Source of the DNA: Larus michahellis | Taxonomy: Eukaryota; Chordata; Aves; Charadriiformes; Laridae | Assembly (NCBI RefSeq): GCF_964199755.1 | Contig: NC_133906.1 | Span: 1,426,001 to 1,490,000 of the forward strand | Length of the DNA: 64,000 nt | Direction of reading: 5' to 3' | Shown: in pieces, positions 43,311 to 57,030 of the stretch | Layout of the letters: the number at the start of each line of letters is the position of its first letter | How positions within the stretch are numbered: the first letter of the stretch is position 1 | Position numbers and translations under genes: made by a program | The notes under the pieces: model-generated | What the model was told of the DNA's origin: nothing | The model's database searches: none | Seen by the model: the letters and a program-made list of their open reading frames with translations, nothing else

Positions 43311-44490
43311 TGACCAGAGCTGGGCCTGGATGGCTCTGCCCAAGGCCCTGGGAATCACTTGCATTATTTCAGCTGCCAGGTCCCCCCCCGCAGCACACAG
43401 CTCCATGTATGGACCACTCAGGACTTTGTGGGGCTGCTAAGATAGTGGCCCACCAGGGCATGGGGAAAGGATTTAAGGAGCACAATACTGAGAAGTGATA
43501 GGGATAGGGGGGCGGGGGGCATTTCTCTCACCTCATCCTGCAAAGCTGTGTTGGCAGCAGGTGCTGGTGGGGGCCCATACAACCAGATTTAAGCAAATCT
43601 GCCTTGAGTTTATCCATTCCCACGTCCCCTTAGGGACCATTCATCTCTGTAAACGTTGTCACTTCTTTGTCTTGTCTGGCTGTGTGAATGTACCGAGCTG
43701 CATGCCTGTATTTCTGTCCCAGTAGGCATGGTAAACGTACGCAGACCAAGCCTGGTTCAGTCAAGCCTGACCCTACATATTGGGGCAGTGACCCATTGCT
43801 CTGTCCCAGAGACCCAGTGGGATGTTTTGCATGTCCAGAGCAGCCGTTGATGTCTGGCTTCTCCAGGAAGTGAGTGCAAAAGCCAACCACTGTGAGTGCT
43901 TCCTTTCAAACCCTGACCTGACACTTGCAGGACTGGAGACCCAAAGTCCAGGACACAGCCAGGGTCCAGGACACAGCCAGTCTTTGCTCTGGGAGCAGCA
44001 TGGGCTGGAGCACACACACAGATTGGATGGCTCAGAAATGCACAAGGTGAGGCCCTGCTGGGTAACTCTCTAGCCCAAGGCAACATCATCTGAAGGAAAG
44101 AGAGTTTCCAGCCATTGTAGGGGCCCTGACACAGGTGACAGTCCTCTTCCCTCCTCCCCCTGCCCTCACCTGGATCTCTGTTTTCCCCAAGTCCTGAACT
44201 CCTTGGGGAATCACTCCACTGGGAGCCCCACTTGCATGGGACAGACATCTCACGCTGTGCCCTGCATCTCCTTGAGGACTTTTAGTTGGCTGTCAGGAGC
44301 CCTCACGGGCAGGACTCCAGCCCCAGAACAGTCTCTCCCCCTGCCCTGCTCGCCCTACACCTGTCCACCCGGTCTGTCTGCCAGCATTGCCAATCGCTCC
44401 GGTCACGGGACAGTTCATTTCCAATCCATCTGTGCAGAACATGACAGCTCTTTCTAAACCGAGTTTGTTTCACGATGTCTGATTTGTACC

Positions 44491-44496
44491 AATAAA
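44491..44496 (+). terminator. Protocadherin delta poly(A) signal (AATAAA)
   Basis: AATAAA in 'gtaccaataaattgtatttt', about 1.2 kb after the stop of the last constant exon. A GT/T-rich downstream element follows. It implies a 3'UTR of about 1.2 kb (43311 to about 44515) with no other ORF of note. Confidence 0.6.
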
Positions 44497-47400
44497 TTGT
44501 ATTTTAATAGCTCACCCTGTCTCCCGGCTGTCCCTGAGCTGCACAAGAAAGCGGGAATCAATGCTCAGCTCTTGGAGGAGGGCTCTCAGCTTCAGCAGAC
44601 ATGTGTGTCCCTCTGGCCTCCTGAGTTGCTGGAGCAGCCCAGAAGAGCTCATTTTATTCACTTCACCCATATGCTTGGGGCTCAGGGTGCCTTTCCCTCC
44701 CTCCCTGTACGTGGGATCACTTTGGGGTCATGGCCAGAGATGTCACACAGCTCCCTGCCCCATGCTCCAGCTTGGGCAGAGACTCCGCAGGCATTTGTAC
44801 CAAGGCATGGGCATAAAGGGCTTTGAACTGCTGGGGAGAGGGGCTGGGGCTGGCAGTAACGGCTTATTGTTGGCTTTGCGCATTGCTTTCTATGGTTCAT
44901 GTAAGCTTTCCCCTGGATGCTCGTCACCCACCAGCTTGCCTCGGGAGCTGCAGAGATAACCTGGGCTTGTGCGGGCGTAGGGACGAACTGCCTGGAAACA
45001 GGCAAGCCAGTATGTGCTGGTGGGATGACTCGATGTGGGAAGTGGTTCACCTTCGGATGAAGTCCTGAGGCAGCCACACGCCGTGGCTGTCCTTCTCTTA
45101 CCCCCCGCTTGCTCAGTGACGGGCTTGGGGAGGCTGCAATGCGGCTTTTGGGATTAACCCAGAAAAGTCCTTGTCTCAAGTGGGTAACGTGCTTCTTTGG
45201 TGGAAGCAGGGGGCAGGGAACACTCAAAGGGGCCCATGGGAGCCAGGGACCCAGGAGGACAGTGCTTTGGACATGAAAGGGACCTGGCTGCTTCTGGTGA
45301 CTTCAGTCCCAGCTCACATCTGCCTGGCTGTCAGTAGATGAAATATTATTCCCTGTCCCAATTAGACGGTAGGACAAAGGGTTTTATGCTGCCGACTGCG
45401 TTCTTCAATGGTCTCTGCAGAGTGTTAAGGGTAAAAGAAGAACCCCAGACAGCCACTGCCTGAGACCCCTGTGCAGCATTAGCCTGTTTCACTGCTTCAA
45501 AAGAACGGGAGAATTACGTAAAGTGATACAGTAAAATTAATAACAGCCTCAAGAAGTAATAAAAGCATGAGATGGACCTGAGTCTCTGCGGGGGCAGAAA
45601 GCATTGCTCTCTCCTGGATTAGCTCTGGCAGTATCTTCCCTGCCGTTTCCAGGCGGTGCTGGTCAGGCGTTAGGAGAGGACTGCAGCCCCTCTCCAGCGA
45701 GTCCACAAGGGCTCAGGCACAGCCCCTCTGCAGCAGGGCCAAGCCGTTAGCTGTGTTTTAGCTCCCACAGCAAAAGGACACAGTACATGTGCTTCATAGT
45801 ATCCAGGATCTAAACAAACGCGTGGAGCTGGTGCTTTGTGTTAGAGTCCCAGGTGTGGCTTCCCAAAGGGAGGTCTCAAAATCGAGCCCCAAAAACACAC
45901 AGACATTTTAAATGGACAATTTGCAGCCCTGTCCTTGGAAATTCACGGGGTCGAGCAACCCAGTGGCCAGCTTTTGCCACTTCCCCATGAGTGTGTCACC
46001 CTCCAGTGCATTTTCTTGGTATTTTTTTAACCTCTGCTACCAAGGCTCATTTGACCCTCAGAAAATTGCCTCCCTTTTCTTTCCATTACTCCCAGCCATC
46101 TTCAGCCCAGGAGACGAAATCGATATGTGCACACTTCTGCTCCTCTTGCTGATCCCTAGGTTTGTGTCATAATACAGGTCAAGCCTCTTCCAAAAGGGAT
46201 TTGAGGGACAACACAGTGCCCACCCCAGGTCCCAACACCCCACGTGCCCTGAGGATCTCCTTTTGCTTAGTTAAAGGAAGTCCTGCATTGGCAAGAGCTT
46301 GATTTCGTTCTCTCTTTTCAATCAACATATTGATAAAAAGGACAATAAAATGGGACTTGCTTTAGGGGAGAGAGCACTTGCTGAAACCTAATTCAACCAC
46401 GCTACTATCCCTTCTTCAAAGGGCATGCCTGGTCAGAATCGTCCACGTAACGGATGAGATCTCCTTTGAAGGTCTCCCGCAGGGACAGGGCGTCATTAAA
46501 AATGCAAGGTCTTTGCCCTCCAACCAGTTATTTTTACAGCCCTTCCTGTGCTTGCACTCCTGCACAGTTCGTGAGCATTAGCCAGTTTCTGTATTCTGAT
46601 AATGCACTGGGCAGGGAGCGCACTGGAGAGATACTCAGCAGAGCTCTCTATATACCCCTCTCATCTGTTCCAACTCTCTCAGAGATCCAGAGGCAAATCT
46701 GGCTTTCAGGGACCTGCCAGCCAGCTTGAGATTTGCTTCTCCAACAGCGGGAAAGCTGCCATGTGGTGCAGTTGGCTGCAAAATGCTGCAGGGCATGCTA
46801 GGCAGGCACGTAGTGCTGCTGGGCACCAGCACAAAGAGGGGAGGTTTTTGTGCTCTTGCTGTTGCTGAATAGACTCTTTGGTTGGAAACATCACTTATAT
46901 CTCTGTAATGACTTGAAAGCATTTACCAGTGAGACAAAATAAATCCAGAGGTAAAGGGAAAAGAGGCCAGAGAGAGAGGACCCAGAGGGACTGGTGCTCA
47001 GCTCTACTCCGCTCTGCCATGTGTGGAGTCAAGTAGCAGCCAGTGAAGCCCCCAGGAAACCTTAGTGGGGACACAGCAATCTGCACACAGCCAGGTGAGG
47101 CTGGGCAGAGCCATGGATACAGGCAGTCTCGGCTCCCCAGAGGGGCTGGTATCGGCAGGACAGAGCTAAAATCCATGGGGACCAGTGGGAGTCGGCACGT
47201 TGACCTTGGAGGGTTCTGGATCCAGTCTGAAGTCTGTGGCACTCAGTGGTTAATTACGGTCTCCAAAGATGCTAGGTCTTTGTTTTCTTTTCTTCTCTTC
47301 TCACTGAAAGACGATGCTGGAATTAACATACCTCACTTTAGCCAGGACTGGGTCGAGGTCCATCCTGATTTCTTTGCAAATTGCCTCAGTGTCTTAAATA

Positions 47401-47595
47401 TCTCCCTGGACTCAGCCTACAGAGCAGCCTGCTGTTCTTGGCCGGCTCCCCTCCTCCCGCTTCCTTTTTGATCTCAGTGGATGTTTTGGAGAAATAAATA
47501 TCCTTTAGCTTTTGTCATAATAATTTAGCCTCTGCCACACTGAAAAAAATGGTCTGCATGATTGTCACGTGCTGATTTTCTCTGCTCCTTTGCAC

Positions 47596-47621
47596 TTTTT
47601 TTTTTTTTTTTTTTTTTTTTT
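47596..47621. repeat. Poly(T) run of 26
   Basis: Uninterrupted T26 in the intergenic region between the two protocadherin genes. No LINE tail or other element could be recognised next to it. Confidence 0.95.
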
Positions 47622-49045
47622 ACTGCTCTGAAAACATCCGTTGCTGACTCCTCCGCAGAGATCGGATGAAGAAACGGGCCTGGGCTAAGGGAGGCTTTTG
47701 CCTCCCCAGTTTGCCTGTAATGCGTTTTCAATCTAAGTGGTGGAAATGTCACTGACTCTCTTTGCAGCATCCACTCAAGTGGAATTAATGCTTCTTGTTA
47801 GTGATAATATGACTTAATCAGCTTAATTATTGTGAGAGATAAGTAGACACCTTTGTGTATTGAATAACTTATGACATACTGGACCAAAAAGCACGAATGA
47901 AGGCTTTGAAAATAAATTAAATATGACCTCTAGTGCAGTCTGCACTTTGACTAATGATTCGTCTCCCATGAAATTCAATGATTTACAACTTTTACATTTG
48001 AATAAATGATACATTTTTGCATGTTTTAAACAATAGCAGCGATTTTTTATCTCAGCATTCGGAATTCAAAGTGTTTCTCCAATGCCAGGAAGCAGGGCAA
48101 ACAAGTTCATGTTAAACGGATTGAAAAATAAAACATTTGTGCAGTCAACCATCAGAAACACATCCAGAGGATCTGCAGGCATTTGTGATGAGATATTTAT
48201 TTTAATTCATTGCTAGCAATATCTGCAACAACAGGTGAAAAAAACCGCATCAGAAGAAATGCAGAGAGAGTGAAGATTCCTAGAAGGGTCACTAAGGTCT
48301 TCACATCAAATCAGTTCATTTCAATAATGTCTACAACAAAAAATATCATTAAATAGCTCCAGAAATGTCTTATCATAAATTTTGCCTGCACAGGAAGTAA
48401 ATCTTATTTATACGAAGGAAACAGAAGCAGGAAAAGCAACCCTCAATCAAGGAAATCATTATGAGTATTAGTAGGATTTCTCATAGGCCAAGAAGCAGAA
48501 ACTGTGATAGCAGGCTGCGTGGGAAATGGAAAAATTGGGGTTAAATTGCTGTGTGAACCCAGAGAAAAGATGAGCTGTCCGAATTTGTTCTTTTCTATTG
48601 CAATGAGTCACTGAATTTCTGTATCCAAATCTTCCCCTAAAAAGCACTGGAGTTCATCGTGGTGCAAACAACAACGCAGATCTCTACACAGGGATTTTTT
48701 TCAGCCCAAGTCTATCTGAAATTCAGAGGTTAGTGTAGACTCTGGCATCACAGGGAAGACCGGTTGGTTTGATGAGTCTCCTTTTCAGTCCATGTCCATA
48801 TTTCTTGGCGTTTTAACTAACAGAAAGTGGTTTTCATACAGACAAGGGTGAGGGCTGAGGGCTCTAGGCTTCGTTTTTCTGTCAAAGAGCTGCTGCTCTT
48901 TAGCACCCAGTTTATCACAGCTCTTGCTCTGCAGTTGCTCAGTCTGTAGTGACTAAATCTCCAAAGCTTCCCTGAGTACAGATGGAACATATCCACCCAG
49001 GTACTGAAATGTCATGAGTTTGCCCTGGGGATGAATCCCACCTGT

Positions 49046-49121
49046 AGGATCCCATTTGTTCCCAGTCTCCTCCTTGATTTTCCAGGATCCCATTTGTTCC
49101 CAGTCTCCTCCTTGATCTTCC
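49046..49121. repeat. 38-bp tandem duplication
   Basis: Two nearly identical head-to-tail copies of a unit beginning 'aggatcccatttgttcccag', at 49046-49083 and 49084-49121. They differ at about one base. Confidence 0.9.
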
Positions 49122-51786
49122 TTAAATATAATTTACCAGAAGCAGAAATAAAGCCCTACGTGCCCAGCACCTGTCTGTCAGCGGCATTTTATCAGAGACC
49201 AGAGGAACAAATATGCTATTTGCTTTGAGTCCCCGCTAGAAGACCAAACTTCAGGAATATAATCCTGAAATCACTTCCTAAAATGAAAATGTAATTTTTC
49301 TGTTGCCAGGAAATGCAATGTTACATTCAGTTTGCTTACCTAAACCATCTTTTCTCCCTTAGGTTCCCCCCGCAAAATAGTCTGGTAGTTGCCCCAGTAT
49401 TCAAGGAGTTCTATAGCTTGGGAGAATCCTTTTCCCGTGTTCCCCGAGAGTCCTCTTGGCTGGTTGTGCCACATCACATGAGCCATTTGACTCCCTCAGT
49501 GCCTGTCAGATGGTGCTTACGGGGATGGTCATGTTCCTTTGGTATCTGAACAGACTTCTTCATGCTACTGTCACTGCAGGGTCCACCCTCACGCCCTCTT
49601 TTTTGCCTCTCTTTTGGCTCAGGTTTTATATGTTATACTTTCCTAGCGAGGCTGGATCAAATCTGACCCTGCTTTGAGCAGAAGGCTGTCCCAATCACTT
49701 CCAGGCATCCTTTCAGTTTCTGTCATCATGTGAATCCATGAAAATCCCATGCTGAAAATTGCCAAATCCCTAGTGAAATTGTGTCCCCTCCAAGTTACCC
49801 ACAAGAGGCACAACATCACCAGCACCCAACTGGGACAAAACCATCCTATCTGCTGTGCTTGTGTCTACTGACCCATCTTGTGTGCAACCTCGTGGTGTCT
49901 GAAAACCAGGGTGGATCAACGCGGGGTATCATGGCTGACCAGCAAGACACTTCCAATCTTGCAATGGAGGAGTCAGAAGATCATTTCTGCTCTTTCTGTC
50001 TTGGACACCAGCAGGGGCAAGTTACAGACTTTGTTTTAATGTTACCTCTTCTTTAAAAAGATAAAAAATAAATTCAAAACTTGGATCTGAGCTGCAGGGA
50101 CAAATCGCAGCACAGAGCTTGGGAACACAACGGGGACCCTTGTGTCTTCCCCCACGGTTTTCTGTCTAATAAAGCGCTATCTGTCTGCTGAAGGAATGAG
50201 GAAGGAAGACCACTCTGGGAACCACCTGTGAAAAGCTTGATTCTGCTGGCATGCAGAATTTTTACAAAGGACCTCTATACTCAAATGGGAAATAGAGATG
50301 GAGCGGGAAATGAGCCCAGCAAAAAATCATGGAAGTTTTTTGCTGCCTGCAGGTGGAATTCAAGTGAAAAAGAGGAGGGAGAGGGAAATAGGAAAGAGAA
50401 ATGAAACAGCCTCCTCTCTGCATAGATTGCATTGCTGGAGAAGCTCTGAATCTTGCAAGGCATAACAGTTGTCTGCTCAGAGGTTCCTTCCCCAGGGACT
50501 TTGCCTGGGATAGTTTCATCCATTTATCCCTGACTCCTGGCATCTGCATAACACGCTCGGGGAGAGAGTTATTAGTTTAATTTTCTTGTGAATTACAACA
50601 GGGGCAGAGAGAATTAGAAAAGACTTTTTTTTTTTATTATCATTACTTTTTGTTTTCCAGTTGAGAGATTGTAAATGAGGCTATCCATTCTACTAACATC
50701 AGTAGGGACCCAAACCCAAGCCTTGCTGGGGTAATTGGTTTCCGATGAGCAATCACTTGTAAAACCAATAGCAAAGGCAGGAAGCAAAATATAAATTCTC
50801 CCTTTACATGCCGAGCTTTTCGTTAGCATTGTGTGTCTGGTTTCTTTCTGGGATTCAGTGGAAAAGCCAAGAAGTGCTAAACAAGGCAGCGGAATAAGCC
50901 TGACAAGGAGTTTGTAACGGCCAAAAACTGGGAGAATAGCATTGCCCAATGTCCTCAAGAACAGATAAAGCAAATGCAGAATCCCTCACACTAGAGCTTT
51001 CTAGTGAACCCTTGGGCCAAACTAAGGCCTTGGGCAGGAACCAGAGACAGCAGACCTTCTCATAAGCGTGTTTTCATGTGGGGCAGGCCTGGGTGAGCCT
51101 CTGCCCGCGAGAGACCAAAAGGTTGAGGAAGGCCAAAAAAAATTAGAGACCGGGGACAGGTGTCCGTGCTGCAAGTCTAACCAGGGTGGCTGATAGAAAT
51201 TTGCAGCCCCTGGTATCCCACAGTTTGCAAAACACAGTGGACCTTGTTATCTGGATTTGTTGCAAGGGCTGAGACTGTGAGTCAGGCTTCAGTTATCTTT
51301 TTTTTTTTTCCTTTTTCTTTTTTTCCTCCCAGTTCCAAACGAGGAGGCTGCTAATCTGCACTAGCTTTTGTTTCCCTGATGAACGTCATGATGCTTAAGG
51401 CTTGATTTATTTATTTATTTTAGCGGCAAATTAAGTATCAATCTAGATGCAGCTTTCAGTGTTTTCTGGGCTGGGGTTGTGGGGCTGTCATTCATTGGCT
51501 TAACTGGATTTCTTGCTGCTTTATGGTGGTTTTTTTTCAATAAAATCTTTTGGCACGCATACAGCTGGTTGTTGCCTTAAAGATGAGTAGAGAACAGCAG
51601 GCTTGACAAAGACAGAGAACATTTTTAAGCTCATGTACACAGAAAGGCTTCCAAAACAAGAATGATGCAGACATATCTCTAACAAAACAAACCAAGCAAA
51701 ACTCTTCAAACAAATCCACTTTTTCAGCTTCCAAATGCTGAAAGCTGATCCCAAGGAAACCAACATGCAGAGTGAAACCACTGATT

Positions 51787-51885
51787 GGATTCAGCCCTGG
51801 GCAACCTGCTTTAAGCAGAGGGGAGTGGACTAGATGTTGTCCAGAGATCGCTTCCAAACACAACTAATCTGTGATTCTGTGATCA
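51787..51885 (+). mobile_element. CR1 LINE 3' tail, intergenic
   Basis: 'gggcaacctgctttaagcag', 'gtggactagatgttgtccag' and the terminal 'ctgtgattctgtgatcac' are a CR1 3' end, about 100 bases, diverged. Confidence 0.78.
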
Positions 51886-54599
51886 CAGCTTTTTCCTTTC
51901 CTTAACCCTAAAGAGATGGACATGTTGCTGTGGCCACAGCAAGACAGGAGAAAATTCGGACATTTGCATATTTGCATCAGATTTGCTTACAACGTGTAGC
52001 CCAGTGCAATATTCTGTGGTAGCTGCCAAACAAACCAGTTTCTGTTTCCCTTGTGCGGAGCCAAGCTTTCCAGAAGCCTCCCAAAGCCTGAATGTACCCT
52101 GTACTAGCCAGGCTCTGCCACCTGCCCCGGCTTTTTGGCCTCTCGCCCCAAACAGCAGACAACCTTGTAATTTTGGTACTGCTTGAGCAGAAGCAAGAGT
52201 TATTCCATGACAATGCCCAGGGTCATTCACCTAAGCTTAAACATTGGAAGTTTGGGGGATATAAGGCATTGAGAAGAGAAAAGGTTTTTTAGTTAAGACT
52301 GTTGGATGACCTAGGAGCAGTGGAAGAGAACCAGCTGGTCCCAGCAGTTTTCCAAACTGCCCAAGCCCCTGGAATCAGTGATAATTCAGTCCTTTCTGCC
52401 TGCAATGTGGGCAGAGGTTTGTACCAGGTTTGTACCGTAGAGAAAACTTGTGCGATGGGAGGCTTGAGCCAGTGACAGTGACAAACTCTACAAGGACAAC
52501 CCCCAGGGCCTGACCCTGCCTCCTCATCACTACAGGTTCCTGTTTAGAAATCTGTACAGGCACAATCAGAGTCTGCAGGTAATGAAGCATGCCCCATGAG
52601 CCCTGGTTCACCAGCTCTTTCTCTCTTCCCCAAACATTTTCACATGCCCTTGCTCTGGGGAGAGCTGAAGTTGCCCGATGAGTTGTCTTTTGCACGTATA
52701 TCTGGCTGATCGTCAGAGCACACTTCCATTTGGTCTTTATCGGGATGTCTGTCCTCCAAGTGATGAAGAGTATGGCTGATCCTTTCACTCTCAAGGCAAA
52801 TGTGGTGGAATAAAAGGGGGAAAAATGCAAGAAATCACTCCTTCTAACTTCTCTTTGCTTGTTTTGCTACAAAGTTCTACTTTGCAACTTCTGTTATTTT
52901 GGATATGCCTCATATTTTCCCTTGTTTGAATTCGGCAATGAGAAGGCTGGGACTGAAAAATTAGCAAAACACCAACAGATCACATAACTATACGTTCCTT
53001 TAAAATGTGTATGCTATTTAAAAAGATTCACTCATTGTGGTGACAATTTGTCAGAAGCACAAAGTTGTGAGTGACTGAAGAACATTTACCAACCCAGAAA
53101 ATATTTTTGTTGCTATTGCCGGTTTTGCTCATTCTCTGGTTTATTCTGTGACCTGGCCTAGCGAACTCGTTGAGGATGTGTGCATTCGGGAGGTCTGTGA
53201 AAGAAGAAAGGAGATGGGACTCAGGACCTGCACAGCTGGTGTGCAGCAACGGAAAGTGAAAGAAAAAAATTATGGAGGGAGATTTGTCTGCTTTAACGGC
53301 CAGGGAGAATTTCTGCCATGGGATAATATTTGTAGTTGTTGTTACAGAACCAAGGAAGAGAGATGGGTAGAACAATCAAAACTGGGTAAAATTGCCACTA
53401 TCTCACCAGGAACCCTGTACCAGCATTGGAATTTCTGTCCATCCCCTTTCCGGTGGACATTTCAGGGAATCTGTGAAGTTAGGGGAACCTATGGATAGAA
53501 AAGAAAATCACTGTGTAAGCAGGGTGTAAGGTATTGTATGGATTCCACCTGGAATCGCAAAGAGCTCGGTCTCTGACAGCCCACAACCCCCCTTCACATC
53601 ATGCTCACTGCCCATCTTAACACAACATCCCCAGCTTTTGCATCCTGATTCTCCTTTCCGCAGCAAATCTAGCTAGCACCATTTCATGCAGTTCTTCCCT
53701 ATTGCTGTAGAGCAAGGAGAAGAAATTATTTTTTCCTGCAACTATGTAATTCCCTCACTTTATTTACAGAGGCTGAAATGAAGAAAACTTACCCCTGCAC
53801 TAATTCTGTTGGGCATGGTGAGCATGGTGAAGGCAAGGAAGTGGAATTATATTGCAAATGTCAGGAGCTATGAAAAATGTAACATACTTTATTATTCTGC
53901 TGTTATTGCTGAGAGCGTCTCTCACCTGCGCTCACAGAAAGTGAAGTGCCTTTTACCAAGCCCAGCTGCCACTGAGCAGACAAGACTTCCATGCTTCCTA
54001 TTTTTATTTTAAAAACTACACTATGGCGTGCATCCTGATAATAAATGCACTTTCCCTCCAAACTCTGACTTTAACAATTAACCTTCCGCTTCAAGATTTA
54101 ATTTCAGCCCTCAGCCTTTAGGGTTAACTCCTACATCGTGGTCCACTAAACTTCAAGGCCAAATGTCCTGCTAGTTATACATTGCAAGTGACTTCTGCAT
54201 TCCAAACCATAACCACAGCCCCTACTTACCGTGATATCTAACACTAGCTGGTGCTGAGCCAGCCACTTGGATGCTGCTCTGAAGATGTAAAACATTAACT
54301 GTGCATCTCTCCATTGCTCGCTTTCCCGTGGGGTTGTGTTTCAAGGTAAGTGGTTTGCATAAGATCCCTCAGAGACCTGCCTTTAGTTTATTCAGTAGTA
54401 TAAACAACCTGCTGCTTTTGTGCTTCTCCCTACAGAGCAAGGAAAAGCACATTTTATACATTAAAATTGAACGTAGCATTGCTGAAAGGTCTGTGATGGC
54501 TTTTTCTGGAGCTCAGAGCATCTTATCTGGTTCCAAGAGAGGCCTCACAGGGCACAAGCAGTTTCTCCCCGTACATCCCCCTCCTCTCTTAAGACCCTG

Positions 54600-57030
54600 T
54601 GTCCGAGAGGGAGTTGGGGTCACCGGCCCTCAGCTCTGCCTGTCTCGCTGCCCCTACTGCCCAAGCCTGCGGGAGTTCGTGTCGAGGGCAGTATCGTTTT
54701 TGTTCATGGGGTTGTTTTCGTTTCACCTCGATACAGCCACCCCCAAGGTTCGGAAAGCGGCTCCGGGAGGGGGGGAACCTGGTTCTCCGCAACCCAATTA
54801 ACATAACCCTGGGAAGCCACGGGCGTAACTCCCGACTCCTGCTGTTTACTACGAGTCACGACATGTCGTTCGCTGCCAGATACCGGCGAAGCGGGCTGCC
54901 TCGGCTTCCAGCCCCACCGCGGAGAGCGGCACCGGGGGGGCCCCAGGGGCTGGTCCGTGCTGTGCCCGCGGGGAGCGGGGCGACTCCGGCAGCACTCAGC
55001 GGTGCTTCTCCCCGGGACACGAGGGCTGGGAGGGCCAAACCAAGGCTGGCATCAGACCCCGTTCAGTTCCCGGACGCTTATACGCGGGATTGGAGCGGGG
55101 CGAGGGGTGGAGGGACACACAAATTTCACCCTTTCCATCCTTGTGAGGTCGGTGCTGGTAAGGCGCAAAGAAGAGCGGCGGGAGATAAATGAACAGCTCC
55201 CCCACGGCGGGATTTGAGCAATCAGGAAATATAATCTGAGCTGGAAAGTGCCCGAGCATCTGTTGGGTTATTAATAAATTGTATGCAATCTGTCCGGGAT
55301 GAACCTCGGGATGGAGGGGAACCATCTGCTCCCGAGCGGTAGCTCTAACGGTATCTGGGGAATGAATTCAGCAAATGAAAGGAAACGGGATGGGGCAGCC
55401 GGGCTCCGGCTCCCACAGGGTGCGACAACACGGGGGCTCCGCCACCCCGGGACAGGATCCCGCACGGATGCGCAGAGAACTGGGATTCAGGCTGAGCGTG
55501 GGCATCTTCTGTCCAGCCTCGCAGGCTGGGCCAGCGGCCGGGGAACTTGCCTTGCCTTTCCAGATCCTTTCCAGAAATCAAAGGGTCCTGGGCTAGGGAA
55601 AACTGCGCTCCCAGGGGCTGCCTTTTGTGTCGCCCCCCTGCTTCCCCGGACGGGGAAGCCGATCTCGCCCGCCTTTTCTCTCGGTCGATGCTAATTTGCC
55701 CCCCATAAATGTTATTCTCCACGGTTTATCCTCCACCTCTAACAGCGCCTGGTGGGTGTTTTCTCGGAGCAGCTGGCGACGATTTCCAGCTGGACTGCTC
55801 CCGACGCTGGGCAGCCGAAGCCGGGGGCGGGGGGAGGAGCGGGGGGGGCCTGGCTGTAACACAGCTCGGTGCCCTCCATCCCCCGGGAAAACGGGGCCGT
55901 GTGGGGTGCTGCCGACGCCTAGATGGCAGTTATGTTAGTTGAGGCAGGCTGGGGGCGCGGAGGGGCTATCGGACGATAGCGGGATGAAGAGCCAAACGTT
56001 TATTGTAGACAATTATAATAGCCAAAATGTTTACTGCTGGAGGATGATATCTCCGCCTGGCCGCGATGGGCTGGGGGGCGGAGGGGGTGTTAGCAGACAC
56101 GCTTTCCCGGAGAGGGAGAACACAGGATCGGGCAACCCTGCGCCTAAAACCGTAACACGGGAGAAAACCCGGGCTCCCACAAACCCCACTGCGAAGGACT
56201 CCGGCCTAAGAAACAAAGCCCAGTTGAGGCCGAAACCGACAGCGGGGAGGGCGGGCAGAACAAGTGCAGCCGGTACCCCGGAGGGACGGCTGGCTTCGTA
56301 CAGCCCTGCCCCACGGGCGCCCGACAGCGGGGAACATCCCCGCTTCCCCCTTCAAGGAGGCGGGGGGGAGAGTGTGTGTGTGGGGGTGGTCAGGGAGAGC
56401 CCAGCCCCGCTCGGGGCGACAGCAGGGGAACCCGGCCCCGGAGCTGCCGCCCAGGCGGGGGTGGCCGCCGATCGCCCGCCGTGTCGCTGTCGCCCGCTGG
56501 ACGCCGGTCCCGGAAAAAGCTGCCGGGTACTTCCGGCGGCGGGGAGGAAGCAGGGGGGTGGGAAGAGGCTCTGTGCTCTCCCGGGGAGTGGCTGGTGTGT
56601 GTGGGGGTGTGTTAATTTTTTATTTTTTTATATATATTTTTTTTAATTTTTTTTTTTTTTTTTAAATGCAGCTTCCCAAGAAGCGCCGGGGTCGGGAGGT
56701 GCCAGCTCTGGCGGTGTCCTGGAGGCACAGGTGGGGAAGGGGACGGGTTTCGTGTCGTGCTGCCCGAGCCGGCCCCCGTTGTGTTGTGTGGCTGCCGAGG
56801 GTGTCGTGCAGAAGCGAGGACTAAACCCCGTGCGTGCTCCAGGTCACCCCCGTCCCCGGCCTCGCCTGGGGGACGCCCCGCTGAAGGACCCTTGGGACCC
56901 TCTACGGGCGGTCCGTCGCTCGGTGATTGGGGCGCTCTCGAATGGTGGGAGAGGCTGTTTTAAACGCTTTCAGTCTCGGGAAGGCTTTGAAACCAAACCT
57001 CGGCTTTTCCATGCCGTGCTCTAAGCGCTA
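54600..57030. promoter_or_regulatory. GC/CpG-rich block upstream of the alpha cluster
   Basis: A CpG-rich domain of about 2.4 kb in otherwise AT-rich surroundings, with embedded AT-rich islands at 55225-55300 (gttattaataaattgtatgc), 55690-55735 and 55985-56045 (gtttattgtagacaattata). No coding exon is supported; ORFs are short and disagree in frame. It may be a distal promoter or enhancer of the protocadherin cluster or of an unannotated transcript. Confidence 0.45.

Larger units (their letters stand above)
44516..54600. other. Intergenic DNA between protocadherin delta and alpha; no gene seen
   Basis: AT-richer non-coding DNA with no convincing coding exon. It contains poly(T) at 47.6 kb, a 38-bp tandem duplication at 49.05 kb and a CR1 tail at 51.8 kb. 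The 47770-48060 segment is AT-rich with several TAAT-core sites (cagcttaattattgtgagag) and no repeat signature; it is a candidate enhancer only. Confidence 0.55.
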
